Positions 7,931 to 17,755 of a stretch of 64,000 nucleotides of DNA are shown piece by piece. The DNA is taken from assembly GCA_039818345.1 (NCBI GenBank), contig JBCBUC010000016.1:1-64000 (forward strand), given 5' to 3'. Made by a program: the position numbers and the translations under genes. The notes below the pieces were generated by a model. The model was not told where the DNA came from, did no database searches, and worked only from the letters and a program-made list of their open reading frames with translations. Source of the DNA: Parvularcula sp039818345 (GTDB lineage: Bacteria; Pseudomonadota; Alphaproteobacteria; Caulobacterales; Parvularculaceae). The stretch's first letter is position 1. Every line of letters begins with the position of its first letter.

Positions 7931-8833
7931 TCAGGCATCAAATCGCCCCTTATGGGAAGCCTCCAATTTGCTTTGGAGGTGTTCTCTGGCAGTGATCGGT
8001 TGATAGCGCGCAGGATTGTCTTGGCTAACGCACGATGGCAGCACATCAACAATCGCGTCCGCATCCGGATCAATAAACAGCGCGATGGAAAAGCGCTCCC
8101 GCCCTTCCCTTTGCGGCTGGACACGGTGCTTGGTGGATTTGTAGCGGCCATTGGTCCACCGCTCGAGAAGGTCCCCGCTGTTCACGACCACCGCGCCCTC
8201 AATCGGTTCGACAGGCATCCAAGCGCCGTTTTGATCAAGGACTTCGAGCCCACTAACACCTTTTTGAAAGAGCAGGGTAAGAAACCCATAATCCGTGTGC
8301 GCTCCAGCTCCTAATTGGTGTTTCGCGATCACCGCACCTTCCTCTAACGCAGGATAATGGAGAAGCCGCAGCGTCACATTCTCACCGCGATGGACGCGAC
8401 TAAAAAAATCGTCCGGCAAATCAAGGTGCCTAGCCATATGGCCCTGAATAGCATGCGCGGCAGCCAATCCTTGCGCAAAGAAGGTTTGCATGAGGTCTTT
8501 GAAGGCCGAGGACGGCCAACGGTTATCATTGGGCGGCTGATTGATGATGTTCCGCATCGTGAAGGTCGATTTGATATCAGCCGGCGCACTGGGATCGAGG
8601 TTCTCCTCCCGAACTCCTTGATAGCCAAAATTCTCCGCGGCTGATTGATAACGACAGGCCGCTTTCGCCGCCTCATTCCCGCGAAAGAACGCCGCGCTGG
8701 CCGCAAAAACATCGGCGAGGAGAGCTGGCTCAATCCCCACATGAGAGAGCTGCATGAAACCAAGATCAGTCAGGCTTTGGTCGATGCGGGCGCCCAGATC
8801 AGCCGCCTGCATATCAATGACCGGTACTCCCAT
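7931..8833 (-). CDS. 2-oxoglutarate/Fe(II)-dependent oxygenase, isopenicillin-N-synthase family
   Basis: The 300-residue protein has the DIOX_N segment at the start (VPVIDMQAADLG) and the double-stranded beta-helix with HTDYGFLTLL (H-x-D), the distal His in KSTKHRV and the 2-oxoglutarate-binding RFSIALF. These are the full metal and cosubstrate ligands, so the enzyme should be active. The substrate of bacterial members is seldom known, and nothing in the neighbourhood (fatty-acid genes) fixes it. AGAGGGGG lies in front of the ATG. Confidence 0.88.
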   Translation of the reverse strand: MGVPVIDMQAADLGARIDQSLTDLGFMQLSHVGIEPALLADVFAASAAFFRGNEAAKAACRYQSAAENFGYQGVREENLDPSAPADIKSTFTMRNIINQPPNDNRWPSSAFKDLMQTFFAQGLAAAHAIQGHMARHLDLPDDFFSRVHRGENVTLRLLHYPALEEGAVIAKHQLGAGAHTDYGFLTLLFQKGVSGLEVLDQNGAWMPVEPIEGAVVVNSGDLLERWTNGRYKSTKHRVQPQREGRERFSIALFIDPDADAIVDVLPSCVSQDNPARYQPITAREHLQSKLEASHKGRFDA

Positions 8834-8994
8834 GGGTAAGCCCCCTCTCGGCCCATGTTCTCACCCGTCGCACCTGCCGTCAAACCCTCCAAGAAGGTCC
8901 ATCTGCTGTTGTGTTCGCAAGCACGAACCTTCGCTTCACCCTTGGGGATGCTTTGGCGCTTCCGAACCAATCCGTTTGAAGCGGCAGACGTCGT

Positions 8995-9918
8995 CTACGA
9001 TGTCGCCTTGCCCACGTGCAGTGTTGGGATGATTGGTGACGTTTTCGTTGTCCCTACACGGAGAATAGGCGCACCATTAGCAATCATCACGTCCTCGATT
9101 TCCGCAAAGACGTTGCGATAGTGATAGAAAGGGACTCGCGGGAAAAGATGGTGGATGGCGTGATAGTTCTGATAGAGCCAGAGCCAAGTGATAACGGTGT
9201 CGAATGGCTCCGGGAACACGATCGCTGATGTGTCTTTATAGCGCCCCACCACATCAAACGGTCTGTGCACGACCCAAGCGAATGTTGCGAGCAGCACGAA
9301 GATGCCGGCAGCGGTTGCGCCGAGGAGGAGCATCAGACTGATCTGCCATCCAGCAAGCACAATGAAGGCGAGACGCCAGGCGAACGCCGCCGCATATTCA
9401 GTGATGATGAGCGATTTCGTCCGGGTCGACGCCGTTTGCCAGTGGTTCTTCATATAGAAACGAAGCTGCGATGGTTGGGCCACAAAGACAGCCGCCAGCA
9501 CGCGGAACACACTGCCCCCGACATAGCCCTTATCAGGATCCTTTTCGTCTTCATTGGTGTGCCGATGATGCGCCATATGTTCTTTTTGGTGCACCAGATA
9601 AGAGCCGCCTAAGATCTGACCGACCGCAAATCCCAAGGCATCGTTGAGCCATTTGAGGGATTTGTCCTTACCACAAATCGATCCGTGTACGGACTCATGC
9701 ATGACCGTGTAGCTGGCAAAGACCAAGGCAGCCGTCAGTGGAAACGCTATCCAGAGAGGAAGCGCGCCAAGGGCAGAAAGGACCAGGGTCGCTGCGTAGA
9801 CAACGACAAGCCCAGAACCGCCCAAAATCGTTGGCCATGCCGTCGCGCCCATAAAGCGTTGGGCCACGCGGCTCGCGCGGACATCCATGTCCCCTAAGGT
9901 TTCGGTCATGATGCACAT
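8995..9918 (-). CDS. Membrane fatty-acid desaturase family protein
   Basis: The 307-residue protein has several membrane helices and three histidine boxes: HESVHG, HMAHHRHT and NYHAIHH. These bind the di-iron centre of membrane desaturases and hydroxylases. It may introduce double bonds into acyl lipids; a carotenoid hydroxylase of the CrtR type has similar boxes and cannot be excluded. It is divergent from a TetR gene across a palindrome, close to fabA, fabB and fabI, which favours a role in fatty-acid unsaturation. The start may be the ATG at 9918 or the one at 9909; neither has a strong Shine-Dalgarno. Confidence 0.82.
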   Translation of the reverse strand: MCIMTETLGDMDVRASRVAQRFMGATAWPTILGGSGLVVVYAATLVLSALGALPLWIAFPLTAALVFASYTVMHESVHGSICGKDKSLKWLNDALGFAVGQILGGSYLVHQKEHMAHHRHTNEDEKDPDKGYVGGSVFRVLAAVFVAQPSQLRFYMKNHWQTASTRTKSLIITEYAAAFAWRLAFIVLAGWQISLMLLLGATAAGIFVLLATFAWVVHRPFDVVGRYKDTSAIVFPEPFDTVITWLWLYQNYHAIHHLFPRVPFYHYRNVFAEIEDVMIANGAPILRVGTTKTSPIIPTLHVGKATS

Positions 9919-9948
9919 CTCATTGAATGCGCGCTCAAGGTAACGACA

Positions 9949-9967
9949 ATCTTGTCAATGTCAAGAT
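9949..9967. promoter_or_regulatory. Palindromic candidate operator between desaturase and TetR genes
   Basis: ATCTTGTCAATGTCAAGAT has 6-bp inverted arms (ATCTTG/CAAGAT) around a 7-nt centre. On the minus strand it contains two TTGACA hexamers that could be the -35 of the desaturase promoter. Its place between a TetR gene and its divergent neighbour is the standard place for a TetR operator. Confidence 0.5.
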
Positions 9968-10031
9968 GACCTCACGATGCTGGCGCTGCAAAGCGACCTA
10001 GGCCAGTCTCTCATACATTCTGGAGAGATGC

Positions 10032-10640
10032 ATGGCGAAGTACCATCACGGCAATTTACGGCGGGAGGTGCTCAACTGTGCGATCGCCATGATCACCGAA
10101 CATGGTGTGGAGGGGCTTTCGCTGCGGAAGGTCGCGAAAGAATTGGGCGTGTCCCACGCCGCCCCCAGCCATCATTTCAAAAGCAAGTCTGACCTGCTCG
10201 CGGAGATTATCCGGGAAAGCTATGAGATGCTCACCAGCACGATCCTGGCGGCAATCGCAGATCACGATGAGACGACAGCAACGCAGCGGCTAAGGATCAT
10301 GGGAAGCACCAGCATGCGCTGGGCCGTCGCGAACAAGGCGCGGTTCTCGGTCATGATGAACCCTGACGTCAGCCGCTTCGCCGAAGAGGCCGTCCACAAA
10401 GCCTTAGCGGAATTCGTCGGTGTCGTTGCTGATGCGATTGGAGAGGCCAAGGGCGAAGGCTTCTATCCGGACACCTCAAACGCCATTCTGCTGCTCTACG
10501 CCATCGGTGCGGCCAACGGGATCGCTACGGTGCTCACGGATGATCTCGTGAAAACAGCCGTTGGGGTCGATATCGGCGAGAACGACTATGATGCGCTGGC
10601 CAGCTTGATCGTCGATACCCGGGATGAACGTCCTCGCTAA
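10032..10640 (+). CDS. TetR family transcriptional regulator
   Basis: The 202-residue product has an N-terminal TetR helix-turn-helix (residues about 8-55, with VEGLSLRKVAKELGVSHAA and a HHFKSKSDLL recognition/stabilising segment) and a C-terminal helical ligand-binding domain. GGAGAG is 5 nt upstream of the ATG. It faces the desaturase gene across a palindrome and is followed after 70 bp by fabI. TetR proteins such as DesT and FabR sense acyl-CoA or acyl-ACP and control desaturases and fabA/fabB, so a role in acyl-chain unsaturation control is likely but inferred. Confidence 0.88.
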   Translation: MAKYHHGNLRREVLNCAIAMITEHGVEGLSLRKVAKELGVSHAAPSHHFKSKSDLLAEIIRESYEMLTSTILAAIADHDETTATQRLRIMGSTSMRWAVANKARFSVMMNPDVSRFAEEAVHKALAEFVGVVADAIGEAKGEGFYPDTSNAILLLYAIGAANGIATVLTDDLVKTAVGVDIGENDYDALASLIVDTRDERPR

Positions 10641-10710
10641 ACACCATGTGGCCTTGGCGCCGCGATGCAAGGCCGCTAACCCGCCCACTCACATGCAAAG
10701 GGATGGAACC

Positions 10711-11529
10711 ATGAGCGACGAGACCACCTACCCGACCGGTGAGCTGATGAAGGGCAAACGCGTCCTGATCATGGGCATCGCCAACAAAAACTCGATCGCC
10801 TGGGCCATCGCGCAGCAGCTGGCCGCGCAAGGTGCTGAGCTGGCGTTTAGCTTTATCGAGGCGATGGAAAAGCGCGTGAAACCGCTGGCCGAAGAGCTCG
10901 GTGTGACGATCCTTTTGCCCACCGATGTGACATCTGACGACAGCATGGAGGCAGCCTTCGGCACGATTGAACGTGAATGGGGCAGTCTTGATGGCCTCGT
11001 CCACGCCATTGCGTTTTCCGACAAGGACGAGCTGAAAGGCTCATTTGTCGAGAATACCACCCGTGCGAACTTTGCGCGGTCGATGGACATCTCGGCCTTT
11101 AGCTTTGTCGACGCTGCCCGCCGCGCCGCGCCGATGATGGCGCCAGGCGGCTCGATGATCACCCTCACCTATCTCGGTTCTGAGCGGGTGATCCCGAGCT
11201 ACAACGTGATGGGCGTTGCCAAAGCCGCGTTGGAGGCGGCAACCCGCTATATCGCTCGCGACCTTGGTCCCAAGGGCATTCGCGTGAACGCCATCTCGGC
11301 AGGGGCGATCAAAACTCTATCGCTTGGCGGGATCTCAGGGGGCCGCTCACTCCTGTCAGAGGGCCGCAAATGGGCCCCGATGCGCGAAGACACAGACCCT
11401 GAAGGCGTCGCGGGATGCGCGCTCTATCTTTTATCCGAGCTCGGAAAATCGATCACCGGTGAAAACCTGCATGTCGATGCAGGTTTCCATATCGTGGGTT
11501 TCCCTGACCTTGATGCAGCTGAAAGCTAA
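10711..11529 (+). CDS. fabI: Enoyl-ACP reductase [NADH]
   Basis: The 272-residue protein is a typical FabI: GIANKNSIAWAIA replaces the usual SDR glycine motif, and the catalytic pair is Y-x6-K in YNVMGVAKAALEA. It reduces enoyl-ACP in the last step of fatty-acid elongation and is the usual target of triclosan. I place the start at the ATG at 10711 after AAAGGGATGGAACC; the longer in-frame extension to 10624 runs back into the TetR gene and is not family-like. It lies 181 bp from a convergent SDR start-to-end pair on the other strand. Confidence 0.96.
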   Translation: MSDETTYPTGELMKGKRVLIMGIANKNSIAWAIAQQLAAQGAELAFSFIEAMEKRVKPLAEELGVTILLPTDVTSDDSMEAAFGTIEREWGSLDGLVHAIAFSDKDELKGSFVENTTRANFARSMDISAFSFVDAARRAAPMMAPGGSMITLTYLGSERVIPSYNVMGVAKAALEAATRYIARDLGPKGIRVNAISAGAIKTLSLGGISGGRSLLSEGRKWAPMREDTDPEGVAGCALYLLSELGKSITGENLHVDAGFHIVGFPDLDAAES

Positions 11530-11539
11530 GGTCCGGGTT

Positions 11540-12298
11540 TTAACCGTCCCGAGCGACAGCGAAGGGCCCGAAGGCCTGCTGCACCGGCATGATCTCGACA
11601 CGGTTGATGTTGATATGAGCTGGCAAAGCGAGGATATCCGTGATGACCCGGGCGACATCAGCGCCGGCTAAAGGCTTCATACCATTATAGACTTGATCAG
11701 CCTTGGCATCATCGCCTTCGAACCGAACATTGGAAAATTCCGTCTCGGTCATCCCCGGCTCCACCGAGGTGACCCGCACGTTAGAGCCCAATAGATCCGG
11801 CCGCAGATTAAGTGAAAACTGCGTGACAAACGCCTTCGTGCCCCCATAGGCATTACCGCCAGGATAGGGATATGATCCTGCTACCGATGAAATGTTGATC
11901 ACATCCGCTCGCTCAAGCTCCTTCATCTTCGGCAAAAGATGACGCGTGAGATGCACGAGCCCTCGCACATTGGTGTCAATCATTTGGTCCCAATGATCGA
12001 GGTCCGCAGCGTCCGCCCCCGCCAGGCCCAAGGCCAAGCCAGCATTGTTGATCAGGATATCGGGGACTGTATCTAATCCGCCTGCAAATGATGCGATCGC
12101 GCCTGTGTCTTGCATATCAAGCGTCGCGGTGGTGACCTTGCCATCATACTGGTCCGAAAGGGCCGCAAGGCGATCCTCGCGCCGGCCGGCACCAATCACC
12201 CGACCACCGAGCTCGACGATGCGCTTGGCGGTCGCCGCACCAATCCCAGAAGTCACACCAGTAATGAGGGCATGGCGGCCAGCGAGCGGAAATGTCAT
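11540..12298 (-). CDS. SDR family NAD(P)-dependent oxidoreductase, YdfG-like
   Basis: The 252-residue protein has the Rossmann motif TGVTSGIG, the NNAG motif and the catalytic Ser-Tyr-Lys set (NISSVAG, then YGGTK). The ALALGL after NNAG and the C-terminal pattern MPVQQAFGPF resemble the YdfG/serine 3-dehydrogenase subgroup, which oxidises 3-hydroxy acids or reduces malonic semialdehyde. The exact substrate is not shown. The gene converges with fabI with a 10-bp gap. Confidence 0.85.
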   Translation of the reverse strand: MTFPLAGRHALITGVTSGIGAATAKRIVELGGRVIGAGRREDRLAALSDQYDGKVTTATLDMQDTGAIASFAGGLDTVPDILINNAGLALGLAGADAADLDHWDQMIDTNVRGLVHLTRHLLPKMKELERADVINISSVAGSYPYPGGNAYGGTKAFVTQFSLNLRPDLLGSNVRVTSVEPGMTETEFSNVRFEGDDAKADQVYNGMKPLAGADVARVITDILALPAHININRVEIMPVQQAFGPFAVARDG

Positions 12299-12354
12299 GA
12301 AAAACTCCTTACGAGCACCTTGTTTCTGACCGCTACAATGTCAAACTGTTAACC

Positions 12355-13530
12355 ATGGCAGCGTTCATTCGGTTACTTCTCTTCGTCCCACGATTGATTG
12401 GCCGTCTGTTTGGCGCAGGACGAGGGGTCAGAAAAGCCGGAGGCAGCCTGGTCGCAGATGCTGTGCCCAGTCGAGGCGGCGATGTCGATACGGTGCCCGC
12501 CCGCGCCTACACGTTTTTCTTCCGAGAAATCGGTCGGCCGCGTCTACAGGTGGTTTCAGCATCTGAGTTCGATTTGGCGACAGCGCGTGAACTGGTCGGC
12601 AATTCAGAAGCCCATTTCCGCCAGCCCTTCACGCTCTTCCCTGCTGGGTCTCTTTTTTACGAAGAGGTCGAACGGGCAGAGATCGAACGGTCCCTCGGTG
12701 TCGGATCAAGCAGCGAAGACTCAAGTTTTGTTATGTGGACCACGGAGTTTCGTAAGGTCTTGAACGACAACGCGCGCCGACTGCTTCTTTGGTACACCCC
12801 CATCATTGCGATTGCTGCCGCTGGAATTGGGACGTTGCTGCATCCACTCTTTCCCACCACGCCGGTGATGATTCCGGTGATCGGCGAACGCACAGCGGAA
12901 GCGCTGTGCTGGCCTGTGGCGTCAGCGCTCGGCCTTTTGCTTTTGATGCTGCTCTATCAGTGGCCCTATAAGTTTGCCCAGCAACGGAATCTCTTGGGTT
13001 TTGACAACACGATCACCAGCCGCTTCAGCCAACTCAATCAAAACTTCCAAGTCGCCAAGCGCCAGGCGCTCAATGTCGAACGCAACAAGCGCATGAACCA
13101 GGTCGATGAGCTGAAGGAAGAGGCTGCCACATGGACCCTTGCCTATCATTGGCTCGCGCAGCGCCTTCTCTTATCGGAACGGCTTGTGCGCAACCAAATG
13201 TATCAAGTGAACCGGAATGCTACACTTTACGCTGCGGGCGGCTTTGCTTTGACCATGAGCCTTGTGATTGCCGGAAGTTTGGTCACGGCAAGTGTTTTTC
13301 CTGCGCGAGCAGCTGAAGAATTTACACTTACTTTGGGATCTGGCGTCATCTTTGCCCTTGCCGGCTATGGGGCAGCGATGGCTGGCGTAGCGGGAGAGGC
13401 GCGCCGGGTTCTCGAAGAGAACGAGTGGTTCCGTTTTTCTCGCATCGAGCTCGACAGAGCGGTGGCAGAGCATGTCGGGGAAGACAAGCTGCAGATCGTG
13501 ACGTTCCGCGATAGGAACCGTCTCGAATAG
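12355..13530 (+). CDS. Uncharacterised membrane protein with four predicted helices
   Basis: The 391-residue product is not a family I recognise. After a basic N-terminus and a soluble stretch of about 130 residues it has two membrane helices (near 145-165 and 185-205), a charged helical region (LNVERNKRMNQVDELKEE) that may form a coiled coil, and two more helices (about 295-350). The C-terminus is again soluble and charged. The ATG follows TGTTAACC without a clear Shine-Dalgarno. A small membrane-protein gene starts 16 bp downstream, so the two probably form a unit. Confidence 0.55.
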   Translation: MAAFIRLLLFVPRLIGRLFGAGRGVRKAGGSLVADAVPSRGGDVDTVPARAYTFFFREIGRPRLQVVSASEFDLATARELVGNSEAHFRQPFTLFPAGSLFYEEVERAEIERSLGVGSSSEDSSFVMWTTEFRKVLNDNARRLLLWYTPIIAIAAAGIGTLLHPLFPTTPVMIPVIGERTAEALCWPVASALGLLLLMLLYQWPYKFAQQRNLLGFDNTITSRFSQLNQNFQVAKRQALNVERNKRMNQVDELKEEAATWTLAYHWLAQRLLLSERLVRNQMYQVNRNATLYAAGGFALTMSLVIAGSLVTASVFPARAAEEFTLTLGSGVIFALAGYGAAMAGVAGEARRVLEENEWFRFSRIELDRAVAEHVGEDKLQIVTFRDRNRLE

Positions 13531-13545
13531 TGCGGGAACGGAATA

Positions 13546-13769
13546 ATGGTTGGGCAAATGTACCCATTGGGAACAGTTCGGCGTCGCGTCATCCGGCGTC
13601 GCGCGCGAACAGGACCCGTGCTTTTGGCGACGCTAATGTTGCTGGCTGCGGGGGCGGCGATTGGCACAGGCATCAAAATTTTAACGGGCGACACATGCTA
13701 CCGCGTGATGCATGAGACCAAAGAAAATGGTCAGTCGGTCGGCCGACGCTCGATGTCGGTGCCCTGTCT

Positions 13770-13773
<4 letters not shown>
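13546..13773 (+). CDS. Small single-helix membrane protein, unknown function
   Basis: The 75-residue product has an Arg-rich N-terminus (RRRVIRRRARTG), one hydrophobic helix (VLLATLMLLAAGAAIG) and a C-terminal part with two Cys residues, which by the positive-inside rule would be periplasmic. It follows the four-helix protein by 16 bp and its TAA overlaps the convergent mccA stop by 4 bp. I recognise no family. Confidence 0.5.
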
Positions 13774-15737
<1,964 letters not shown>

Positions 15738-15741
15738 CGGC

Positions 15742-17343
15742 CTACATCCTAAAAATGCCAAAGCGCGTTTCTTGCGCTGGGGCGTTGAGGCTGGCGGAGA
15801 GCGCAAGCGAGATCACGCGGCGGGTATCGGCGGGGTCGATGATACCGTCATCCCAAAGCCGCGCCGTGGAGTAATAGGGCGAACCTTGCTCTTCAAATTG
15901 ATCTTCGATCGGCTTTTTAAAGGCGGCCCGCTCTTCGTCCGTCCACGACTGCCCCTTGGCTGAGAGCGCATCCTCGCGGACGGTGGCGAGAACATTCGCT
16001 GCCGCTGAGCCGCCCATGACGGAGATCCGCGCATTCGGCCACATGAACAAGAACCGCGGGCTGTAGGCCCGGCCGCACATGCCGTAATTGCCCGCGCCGT
16101 AAGAGCCGCCGACAATCACCGTGATTTTGGGGACATTCGCGCATGAAACAGCCGTCACCATTTTGGCGCCGTGTTTGGCGATCCCTCCGTGCTCCGCATC
16201 CTTGCCGACCATAAATCCGGTGATGTTCTGCAAGAATAGAAGCGGAATGTTCCGTGCACAACAAATCTCAACAAAATGTGCGCCCTTTTGAGCGCTTTCA
16301 GAAAAGAGAACCCCGTTGTTACCAAGAATGCCAACCCGGCGCCCCTCAACCTCTGCAAAACCGCAGACGAGCGTCTCCCCATAGCGCGCCTTGAACTCTT
16401 GAAAGCGCGATCCGTCGACAATCCGGGCAATGATCTCGCGCACATCGAAGGGCTTACGGAGATCCGTCTCCGCACAGCCGCGCAGCTCATGCGCCGGGTA
16501 AAGCGGCTCATCAAACTCGTCCGCAAACGTCGGCTCTTGCTCCGGCAGGGTCGCGACCACCTCCCGCGCCAAGGCGAGCGCGTGGGTGTCGTTATCGGCG
16601 AGGTGATCCGACACACCAGAGATGCGGGTGTGCGCATCTCCGCCGCCCAATTCCTCCGCTGACACGACTTCACCGGTCGCAGCTTTGACCAGCGGCGGGC
16701 CAGCGAGAAAGATCGTCCCCTGCTCCTTCACGATGATCGTCTCATCAGACATCGCCGGGACATAGGCCCCGCCCGCGGTGGATGAGCCGTGCACGACGGA
16801 AATCTGCGGAATGCCCTTGGCACTCATCCGGGCCTGGTTGTAAAAGATCCGCCCAAAATCATCTTTATCAGGAAAAACCTCATCCTGCATCGGCAGAAAC
16901 GCCCCGCCCGATTCCACAAGGTAAAGGCATGGCAGGTGGTTCTCCTCCGCGATCTCTTGCGCGCGGAGGTGTTTTTTCACCGTCATGGGATGATAGCTGC
17001 CGCCCTTCACCGTGGGGTCGTTGGCGGCGATCAGGCATTGCCGGCCCATCACCGTGCCAATGCCGGAGACGATGCCCGCGCAGTGGATATCGCCCGTGTA
17101 CATACCGAAGGCGGCGAGCTGCCCGACCTCTAAAAAATCCCCGCCCGGATCAAGAAGCGCGTTGATCCGTTCCCGCGCCAGCATCTTGCCCCGCGCCCTG
17201 TGGCGTGCGTTCTTCTCATCCCCGCCGCCCAGGCGCGCGGTGGCAACGCGCTCGCGCAGCTCCACCAACAGCGGCTCCATCTCAGCCATGCGGCGGCGAA
17301 AATCGTCGTTCGCCGCATCCAGCGCAGTCTCAAGTATCGGCAC
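15742..17343 (-). CDS. mccB: Methylcrotonoyl-CoA carboxylase carboxyltransferase beta subunit
   Basis: The 533-residue product is of typical length and has the two carboxyltransferase halves, including GGAYVPAMSDE, LAGPPLVKAATGE and GSYGAGNYGMCGRA. It transfers CO2 from biotin to 3-methylcrotonyl-CoA. The start is the GTG at 17343, preceded by AAAGGAGCGCCA. The frame stays open for 355 more codons upstream only because it runs antisense through the 15-bp repeats of the pentapeptide gene; that extension is not protein-coding. mccA follows after 4 bp. A perfect 7-bp inverted repeat lies 45 bp upstream of the start. Confidence 0.93.
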   Translation of the reverse strand: MPILETALDAANDDFRRRMAEMEPLLVELRERVATARLGGGDEKNARHRARGKMLARERINALLDPGGDFLEVGQLAAFGMYTGDIHCAGIVSGIGTVMGRQCLIAANDPTVKGGSYHPMTVKKHLRAQEIAEENHLPCLYLVESGGAFLPMQDEVFPDKDDFGRIFYNQARMSAKGIPQISVVHGSSTAGGAYVPAMSDETIIVKEQGTIFLAGPPLVKAATGEVVSAEELGGGDAHTRISGVSDHLADNDTHALALAREVVATLPEQEPTFADEFDEPLYPAHELRGCAETDLRKPFDVREIIARIVDGSRFQEFKARYGETLVCGFAEVEGRRVGILGNNGVLFSESAQKGAHFVEICCARNIPLLFLQNITGFMVGKDAEHGGIAKHGAKMVTAVSCANVPKITVIVGGSYGAGNYGMCGRAYSPRFLFMWPNARISVMGGSAAANVLATVREDALSAKGQSWTDEERAAFKKPIEDQFEEQGSPYYSTARLWDDGIIDPADTRRVISLALSASLNAPAQETRFGIFRM

Positions 17344-17755
17344 TGGCGCTCCTTTGAATTTGTGCTCTTTTTTCAGCAAGGAACTAGAGCAATCGCCCGA
17401 GATTGCTAGGCCAGCGCGGGGGCAAAAGCTGTCGGGGCGCCGATGGAACGAACCGGCGAAAGGCGTCGGGGGAGGATGCGCGATCATGCCAGCGGCGCGG
17501 TCCAAGACGCGCGATTGTGCCATGGCTTGTCGTGCCGCCTCTGCCCAGGGGGCAGGCGTGGATCCCCGTCGTCTTTTGAATCCGATCGGCGGCATCGATC
17601 CGCTGATCGACGACGTTACCGGCGCAACCGCATCCATGGCCGCGGGCCCCCGAAGACGCCCATCAAAATGGTCAGACGCCGCCTGAGAATGACGCAGCAA
17701 GAACAGCTGCACAGGGCCAAAACACCCGCTAAGGTGGCACAAGCCGGAGGCGCGC
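17344..17755. other. 412-bp divergent intergenic region with one inverted repeat
   Basis: No convincing gene is present between mccB and the pentapeptide gene. The one clear structure is AGCAATC (17388-17394) and GATTGCT (17401-17407), a perfect 7-bp inverted repeat with a 6-nt centre, 45 bp upstream of the mccB start. It could be an operator or a 5'-UTR hairpin of the mccBA transcript. Confidence 0.5.
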
